Part shown: positions 58,991-64,000 of the stretch, piece after piece
Layout: the number at the start of each line of letters is the position of its first letter
Numbering within the stretch: position 1 is the first letter of the stretch
NCBI GenBank assembly: GCA_045540115.1
Contig: JAZQGR010000041.1
Coordinates: 1-64,000, forward strand
Direction: 5' to 3'
DNA from: Colimorpha_A sp045540115
GTDB taxonomy: Bacteria; Bacillota; Clostridia; Oscillospirales; CAG-272
DNA length: 64,000 bases
Made by a program: the position numbers and the translations under genes
The notes under the pieces: model-generated
The model's input: the letters and a program-made list of their open reading frames with translations, nothing else
Told to the model about the DNA's origin: nothing
The model's database searches: none

Positions 58991-60355
58991 TTACCTTGCA
59001 ACATCTCTTGCCACGTGAACGCCGCTTGCCGACGCATGAGAAAGAGAATGTGTTATGCCGCTTCCGTCACCGATAATATAGAGTCCCGGATAGCAGGATT
59101 CGAGCTTGTCGTTAACCTCGACCTCCATGTTGTAGAACTTGACCTCGACGCCGTAAAGAAGCGTATCGTCATTTGCCGTACCCGGCGCGACCTTGTCAAG
59201 CGCGTATATCATCTCTATGATGCCGTCAAGCAGACGCTTCGGCAGAACGAGGCTCAGGTCGCCCGGAGTCGCCTGAAGAGTCGGCGCAAAGAAGGAATCG
59301 CCCATTCGGTTCGGAGTTGAGCGCTGACCGCGGATAAGATCCCCGAAGCGCTGAACGATGACTCCGCCGCCGAGCATATTGCTTAAACGCGCGATAGATT
59401 CGCCGTAGCCGTTTGAATCCTTGAAGGGCTCGGAAAAGTGCTTGGCAACAAGTAGCGCAAAATTGGTGTTTTCGGTCTGAAGCGCGGGATCCTCGTAGCT
59501 ATGACCGTTTACGGTAATTATTCCGTTTGTATTCTCGTTAACGACAGCGCCGCGGGGATTCATACAGAACGTGCGGACCTTGTCTCCGTACTGCTTCGTG
59601 CGGTAAACGATCTTGCTCTCGTACAGCTCGTCGGTCAGATGCGCAAACACCGCCGCAGGAAGCTCTACTCGGACACCGATATCGACGCGGTTTGATTTCG
59701 TCGGTATTTTCAGGTCGTTACATACATTTTCCATCCACTTGCTTCCGATTCTGCCGACAGATACGATGCATTTTTCACATTCGCAAGCTGTGCCGTTATA
59801 CTTTACAGCATAGCCGCCGTCGATGACCTCAATTGAATCGACGGGTGTGTCGAAGAAGAAGTCGACCTTTTTTTCAAGATACGCGTAGAGATTTTCAAGA
59901 ACAACGTAATTCTTATCGGTACCGAGGTGACGAACAGAGGCGTCAAGCAGATGCAGACCGTTCTGAATGCAAAGAGTCTTGAAGCGAGTGCCGGCGGTTG
60001 AGTACAGCTTTGTTCCCTCTCCGCCGTATTTCAGGTTGATCTCGTCAACGTAGTGCATAAGATCAAGCGCCTGCTTCTTGCCGATATACTCGTATAGCGT
60101 GCCGCCAAAATCGTTTGTTATATTGTATTTTCCGTCCGAGAAAGCTCCCGCACCGCCGAAGCCGCTCATTATTGAACAGCTCTTACATCCGATACAGGTC
60201 TTGATCTTCTCGCCGTCGATAGGACAATGGCGTTTATTTAGCGCGTGTCCCGCTTCAAAAACGGCGACCTTTAATTCAGGTTTGAGCTGCATAAGCTCAT
60301 ACGCCGCAAAAATTCCGCCGGGGCCTGCGCCGATGATTATAACGTCATATTTCAT
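58991..60355 (-). CDS. FAD-dependent dehydrogenase (COG2509 type)
   Basis: 454 residues from ATG 60355 (GGAGG upstream). The Rossmann motif GAGPGG (9-14) binds FAD. A Cys-rich segment KRHCPIDGEKIKTCIGCKSC is followed by SGFGGAGAFSDGK, which characterises this uncharacterised family. The C-terminus has GDGSGITHSLSHASASGVHVA, the second FAD contact. The redox substrate is unknown; the four Cys could bind metal or take part in thiol chemistry. Confidence 0.85.
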   Translation of the reverse strand: MKYDVIIIGAGPGGIFAAYELMQLKPELKVAVFEAGHALNKRHCPIDGEKIKTCIGCKSCSIMSGFGGAGAFSDGKYNITNDFGGTLYEYIGKKQALDLMHYVDEINLKYGGEGTKLYSTAGTRFKTLCIQNGLHLLDASVRHLGTDKNYVVLENLYAYLEKKVDFFFDTPVDSIEVIDGGYAVKYNGTACECEKCIVSVGRIGSKWMENVCNDLKIPTKSNRVDIGVRVELPAAVFAHLTDELYESKIVYRTKQYGDKVRTFCMNPRGAVVNENTNGIITVNGHSYEDPALQTENTNFALLVAKHFSEPFKDSNGYGESIARLSNMLGGGVIVQRFGDLIRGQRSTPNRMGDSFFAPTLQATPGDLSLVLPKRLLDGIIEMIYALDKVAPGTANDDTLLYGVEVKFYNMEVEVNDKLESCYPGLYIIGDGSGITHSLSHASASGVHVARDVAR

Positions 60356-60460
60356 ATTAATTCCTCCATAAATCGCACTTATTGAATGCGCAACCGATAT
60401 ATTATACCATATTTTTTTTGAAAAGTAAAGAAAAGCGCAAAATATAATTATTATAAGTAT

Positions 60461-60488
60461 TGAAATAAGATGGAAAATGGAGTAAAAT
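60461..60488 (+). promoter_or_regulatory. Promoter of the secernin-like gene
   Basis: TTGAAA, 16 bases, TAAAAT, 30 bases before ATG. In the same spacer a minus-strand TATAAT with a weak TTTACT box probably drives the FAD dehydrogenase gene. Confidence 0.5.
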
Positions 60489-60518
60489 AAGAGCAGATAA
60501 CTAAGTGAGGTTTCCAAT

Positions 60519-61886
60519 ATGCTTTCATGTGACACTATGCTTGTGAGCAGTGCTTGCTCGCGCTACGGCAAAAATATTCTCGCAAAAAACAGCGACCGCC
60601 CGACAGGCGAGCCTCAGCCTCTTTGCTTTTATCCCGGCAAGGAATATCCGGAGGGCGCAACTGTAAAGACGACCTACGTAACGCTTCCGCAGGTTCGCAA
60701 GACCTACTCGGTCGTTGGCTCAAGACCATATTGGATCTGGGGCTTCGAGATGGGATATAACGAGAATGGCGTTATCATCGGCAACGAGGCGGAGGACTCA
60801 AGAATGGAGCCCGAGGCTTCCGACGGTATGCTCGGCATGGATCTTTTGCGTCTTGCCCTTGAACGCTCAGTAAATGCTCGCGAGGCGATAGAGGTCATAA
60901 CCTCCCTGCTAAAAATCTACGGTCAAAAGGCAAATGCGAGCGCCCTCACACAGCGCACCTACGAAAACACCTTCAATATAGTCGACAAAGACGAGTGCTG
61001 GGTTCTCGAGACCGCAGGCCGCGAATGGGTCGCAAAGCAGATAAAGACAATGCGTGGAGTATCAAACTGCTACTCGATCGGGACAGATTTCGATATGCTT
61101 TCTGAAAACGCCGAAAGGATCGCAAGAGAAAAACGTTTCCTTTCTCCCGACGAGCCATTTGACTTCGCAAAGGCATATTCCGGCAGATCGATAAGACAGC
61201 CTCTCGGAGTGCCGAGATTCCGCCGTCTCAACAAGCTGCTTTCAGAAAACGAGATGCACGACTATTCCTCCCTTTCAGCCATTCTGCGCGACCATTTCGA
61301 GGGCGAGCTCATCGAACCGCGCTTCGGCGCGACCGCGGGCACGTTTTTGAGCATCTGTATGCACATGCGCGATTGGGGTGAAATCGAGACCTCCGCTTCC
61401 CTTCTGGCAAGATATGACGACACCGTCGGAATTATCGCGCGTTATGCGCCCGCTCAGCCCTGCCTTTCGGCTTATATTCCCGTGTATATGGTTGGCAAGC
61501 TTCCGGAAAGAATGCAGGCGGCAGAACGAAAATTTGATGGTAGTTCCCTTTGGTGGCAGGTCAAGCTACTCAGCTTGCTCGTCGCCGTTGACGAAGATAG
61601 ATTTGCTTCCGAGATAAGAGAGAAGCTAAGCGCTCTCGAAGCACAATTTGCCGATATGGCAGAAAAAGCCGAGCAGCAAGCTGCCGAGCTTATATTGAAC
61701 GGCAAACGCGCGGAAGCAAACGAGCTTCTTTCCGCCGTGACAAACGAATGCACGGAGCTTCTTTACAGCCTCGCAAAAGCCGAAAACAAGCGACTTTCCG
61801 GCACGATCAAGGAAAAAGGCGGTCTCTACGGCAGACAAAAAGAGGTTATTGAGAAATACTTCGAATATGCGGATATTCAATTATAA
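60519..61886 (+). CDS. Secernin-like C69 family peptidase
   Basis: 455 residues. Cys4 in SCDTMLV is placed as the N-terminal nucleophile of Ntn hydrolases after removal of three residues, followed by AKNSDRPTGEPQ. RPYWIWGFEMGYNENGV matches secernins closely. The C-terminal region has a long helix rich in Ala/Glu (about 375-420). C69 enzymes are dipeptidases; secernin relatives have unclear substrates. No signal peptide. GAGG before ATG. Confidence 0.85.
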   Translation: MLSCDTMLVSSACSRYGKNILAKNSDRPTGEPQPLCFYPGKEYPEGATVKTTYVTLPQVRKTYSVVGSRPYWIWGFEMGYNENGVIIGNEAEDSRMEPEASDGMLGMDLLRLALERSVNAREAIEVITSLLKIYGQKANASALTQRTYENTFNIVDKDECWVLETAGREWVAKQIKTMRGVSNCYSIGTDFDMLSENAERIAREKRFLSPDEPFDFAKAYSGRSIRQPLGVPRFRRLNKLLSENEMHDYSSLSAILRDHFEGELIEPRFGATAGTFLSICMHMRDWGEIETSASLLARYDDTVGIIARYAPAQPCLSAYIPVYMVGKLPERMQAAERKFDGSSLWWQVKLLSLLVAVDEDRFASEIREKLSALEAQFADMAEKAEQQAAELILNGKRAEANELLSAVTNECTELLYSLAKAENKRLSGTIKEKGGLYGRQKEVIEKYFEYADIQL

Positions 61887-61891
61887 ATTGC

Positions 61892-61921
61892 AAAAAGACA
61901 CCCTCTCGGGTGTCTTTTTTG
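61892..61921. terminator. Terminator GACACCC-type, second copy
   Basis: AAAAAGACACCC, TCTC, GGGTGTCTTTTTT, identical in stem and loop to the hairpin at 58962-58990; it ends the peptidase gene and the convergent LRR gene. Confidence 0.85.
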
Positions 61922-61935
61922 GTGTTCAATAATCA

Positions 61936-63504
61936 TTATCTCTTCCAGCAGTATCCCAAATTTGATGAGATAAGCCGTTTCGCGTTTTCGCTCGGATCGG
62001 TAACGTCAAGCTCGGTTCCGACCTTATCAGATATGAGTGAATAGTATCGCCAGCCCGCCGTGTTTTCAAATTCCACACTTGACAAAGCCATACTGTACAT
62101 GAATGCATCAGTATCAATATAATTCACTTTTGCTGGGATAACAACACTCTTTAGCGCTATACATTTACTGAATGCGTACGATCCTATGCTTGTAATATCA
62201 CTCGGAAGAGCTATACTTTCAAGCGCAGAACAACCGCTAAACAGCCCATCCGAAATCACCTTAATGTTTTCGGGTATTTTCACAGATCTGAGTTTTGAGC
62301 AATTTTTGAATACATCATTACCCAATTCGGAAAGAGTGCTTGGAAGGGTTACATTTTCTAAGCTTGTGCAATGCATGAACACGCCCTCCTCAATGCTTAC
62401 AACCTTCTCGGGAAGTCTAACGGACGTCAGCGCCTTGCATCCGAAGAATGCCATCTGTCCGATTCTTGTTACACCGTCGGGAATGTCAATGCTTTCAAGC
62501 TTTTCACAGAAAAAGAACATATTGCTTTCGATAACCGTCAAATCTTTCGGCAACTTTACGCTTTTAAGCTCAGAACAGCTTTGGAACAGGCTACCACCAA
62601 TGCTTTTAACACTGTCCGGAATTACCATGCTCGTGAGCGACTTACATTCGGAAAAGGCGTGATTCTTGATAAAGACAGTGTTTTCGTTGATATCATAAGT
62701 TGTCTTCGATACGTCTTTCGGTCCCATAAGAAGAAGGTACGGATTGTCGGCGCTGCCTAAATAATATATACCCTTATACTCATTACAGCTGTCTTTGATA
62801 GCATCACACATGATAAACGCACCGTTTCCGAGCTCTGAAAGTCCGCTTGGAAGCGTTATGCTTTGGAGATTCAGGCAATAATAGAATGCTCGGTCTTTAA
62901 TGGAAACGACGGTATCGGGGATCCTGATGCTGAAAAGACCAATCGTGGAATAAAAAGCCTCTTCACCGATAGCCGTAACGATGTCTCCTTCAGGCGATGT
63001 CTCGGGAATAACTATATTTTCACTTGTGCAGCTTCCGATTCCCGAAACGTAGCAGGTTCCGTCGCCGTTCGAGGTGAAGCTCAAGCCGACGCTCGCTACG
63101 GGCGCGCCGCAGATTACACACACATTATTTTTGTATTGATGACTTTTTGCCGGCAGCTTCGCGTTTGTGCGACTGATCTCTTCTCCGCAAAGCGAGCAGT
63201 AAACGACTTTTTCACAGCTGCCGCTTGTACTGCAGGTTGGCTCCGTTTTGTTTTCCTCGACCGCATCCGACGGAACGTGAATCCCGGATATCGGAATGAC
63301 CTTCTGAGCGACGAGCACCTCTCCGCATTTGGCACAATGACTACCTCTGGTAAGTCCGGTGCTTGTGCAGGTCGCCATCACGCGTTCGTCAGTTACGACC
63401 TTGTGCTTACATTCACTGTTTCTGCCTTTGCCGCAGGACGAAAGTGTCAATAACGCCATCGCGACCGCAAGACATACAGCCACCGAAAACTTTTTGATAT
63501 TCAT
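61936..63504 (-). CDS. BspA-type leucine-rich-repeat lipoprotein
   Basis: 522 residues from ATG 63504 (GGAG 6 bases upstream). The lipoprotein signal ends at Cys24 (LSSC). A Cys-rich region (about 31-140) holds CxxC pairs of the type seen in the other surface proteins. From about 155 to 490, repeats of the LRR_5 kind recur every 23 residues (SIRIPDTVVSIKDRAFYYC, SVKLPKDLTVIESNMFFFC and so on). Such proteins bind host or bacterial surface ligands. The final segment with TAGWRYYSL is not repeat-like. Confidence 0.9.
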   Translation of the reverse strand: MNIKKFSVAVCLAVAMALLTLSSCGKGRNSECKHKVVTDERVMATCTSTGLTRGSHCAKCGEVLVAQKVIPISGIHVPSDAVEENKTEPTCSTSGSCEKVVYCSLCGEEISRTNAKLPAKSHQYKNNVCVICGAPVASVGLSFTSNGDGTCYVSGIGSCTSENIVIPETSPEGDIVTAIGEEAFYSTIGLFSIRIPDTVVSIKDRAFYYCLNLQSITLPSGLSELGNGAFIMCDAIKDSCNEYKGIYYLGSADNPYLLLMGPKDVSKTTYDINENTVFIKNHAFSECKSLTSMVIPDSVKSIGGSLFQSCSELKSVKLPKDLTVIESNMFFFCEKLESIDIPDGVTRIGQMAFFGCKALTSVRLPEKVVSIEEGVFMHCTSLENVTLPSTLSELGNDVFKNCSKLRSVKIPENIKVISDGLFSGCSALESIALPSDITSIGSYAFSKCIALKSVVIPAKVNYIDTDAFMYSMALSSVEFENTAGWRYYSLISDKVGTELDVTDPSENAKRLISSNLGYCWKR

Positions 63505-63576
63505 TTTAAACTCCTTCATATAAACAAGCTTCAAAATTGCGTCCATATTTATGTTATATCATAAAACAAAGATAAT

Positions 63577-64000
63577 TCAGTATCGCTCTTCGCCCGTATT
63601 ATTGCCGAGCTGATAGAAAGCAACGGCTGAAGCTGCGGCGACGTTCAGCGAATCAACTCCGTGATACATCGGTATTTTTACCGTATAATCACAGTCGGAT
63701 ATGGTCTTGTCGGAAAGCCCGTCGCCCTCATTTCCCATAATGATGGCAAGCTTTTCTTCTGCCATCAACTCAGGATCGTTTATCGAAACAGAATCATCCT
63801 TCAGCGCCATAGCGACGGTCTTGAAGCCCAGCTCCTTGATCTCATCAAGTGTCTCATTCTCCAAAAATGTCCATTCGATCTGAAAGACTGTTCCCATGCT
63901 GACTCTTGCCGCGCGCCTGTATAAAGGGTCAGAGCAACCCGGAGTAAGCAGCACCGCGTCCATTCCGAGTGCCGCCGCAGAACGGATTATTGCGCCGACA
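63577..64000 (-). CDS. SpoU/TrmH-family RNA 2'-O-methyltransferase, partial
   Basis: Only the C-terminal 140 codons lie in the window; the frame stays open to the edge with VGAIIRSAAALGMDAV, the first conserved motif. The internal Met at 63963 is not the start. The knot motifs IIMGNEGDGLSDKTI and VKIPMYHGVDSLNVAAASAVAFYQL are intact. It methylates a ribose in rRNA or tRNA; target unknown. Confidence 0.9.
   Translation of the reverse strand, partial: VGAIIRSAAALGMDAVLLTPGCSDPLYRRAARVSMGTVFQIEWTFLENETLDEIKELGFKTVAMALKDDSVSINDPELMAEEKLAIIMGNEGDGLSDKTISDCDYTVKIPMYHGVDSLNVAAASAVAFYQLGNNTGEERY

Overview
The window reads as a chromosomal stretch of a Gram-positive member of the Clostridia, probably an uncultured gut-type lineage. 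This rests on a Firmicutes-type division block (YggS/YlmE, SepF, YlmG, DivIVA, IleS, LspA, RluD-like), strong AGGAGG-type ribosome binding sites, TTGACA-17-TATAAT promoters, many lipobox signal peptides and no outer-membrane genes. Exact taxonomy cannot be read from the sequence. No rRNA, tRNA, CRISPR array, prophage or intact insertion sequence was seen.

Layout. 1-9.2 kb (minus strand): a lipoprotein that I read as a barnase-type ribonuclease, then an operon RDD protein - ABC ATPase - two permeases - solute-binding lipoprotein - staphylococcal-nuclease/OB lipoprotein - OB-fold lipoprotein. 9.2-13.1 kb: TGS-uridine-kinase-type nucleoside kinase, a small membrane protein behind a guanine-class riboswitch, and an NCS2 purine permease. 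13.2-18.6 kb: a DUF4091-type glycosidase-like protein, a PAP2 phosphatase, archaeal-type prolyl-tRNA synthetase, a MITE-like palindromic repeat and dapA. 18.7-36.3 kb (plus strand): queA, an APH(3')-like kinase, a glycosyltransferase-like protein, miaA, the division block from a HlyD-like protein through rluD, then a HAD phosphatase, metG, tatD, nicotinate phosphoribosyltransferase and mgsA. 36.4-41.1 kb: a nagA-nagB-DUF4838 amino-sugar operon divergent from an AraC regulator. 41.1-44 kb: a secreted OB-fold/Cys-rich protein, a Thr-rich lipoprotein and a 37-residue peptide gene. 44-64 kb: SGNH hydrolase, a glycosidase-like protein, a PadR-DUF1700-DUF4097 operon, an RsmF-type methyltransferase, a large surface-anchored endonuclease I protein, a small XRE regulator with a membrane partner, AraC with GH35 galactosidase, MFS exporter, UPF0340, a YgjV-like protein, an FAD dehydrogenase, a secernin-like C69 peptidase, a BspA-type leucine-rich lipoprotein, and the 3' end of an SpoU-type methyltransferase.

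How they fit together. Two themes recur. The first is extracellular nucleic acid: three predicted exported nucleases of different folds (barnase type, SNase type, endonuclease I type), accessory lipoproteins that share OB-fold and other domains with them, an ABC importer in the same operon as one nuclease, a purine permease, a nucleoside kinase and a guanine riboswitch. I propose, as inference only, a surface system for breaking down and salvaging nucleic acid. The second is intracellular processing of imported glycans and amino sugars (NagA, NagB, DUF4838, DUF4091, GH35, SGNH), under local AraC regulators. The remainder is housekeeping.
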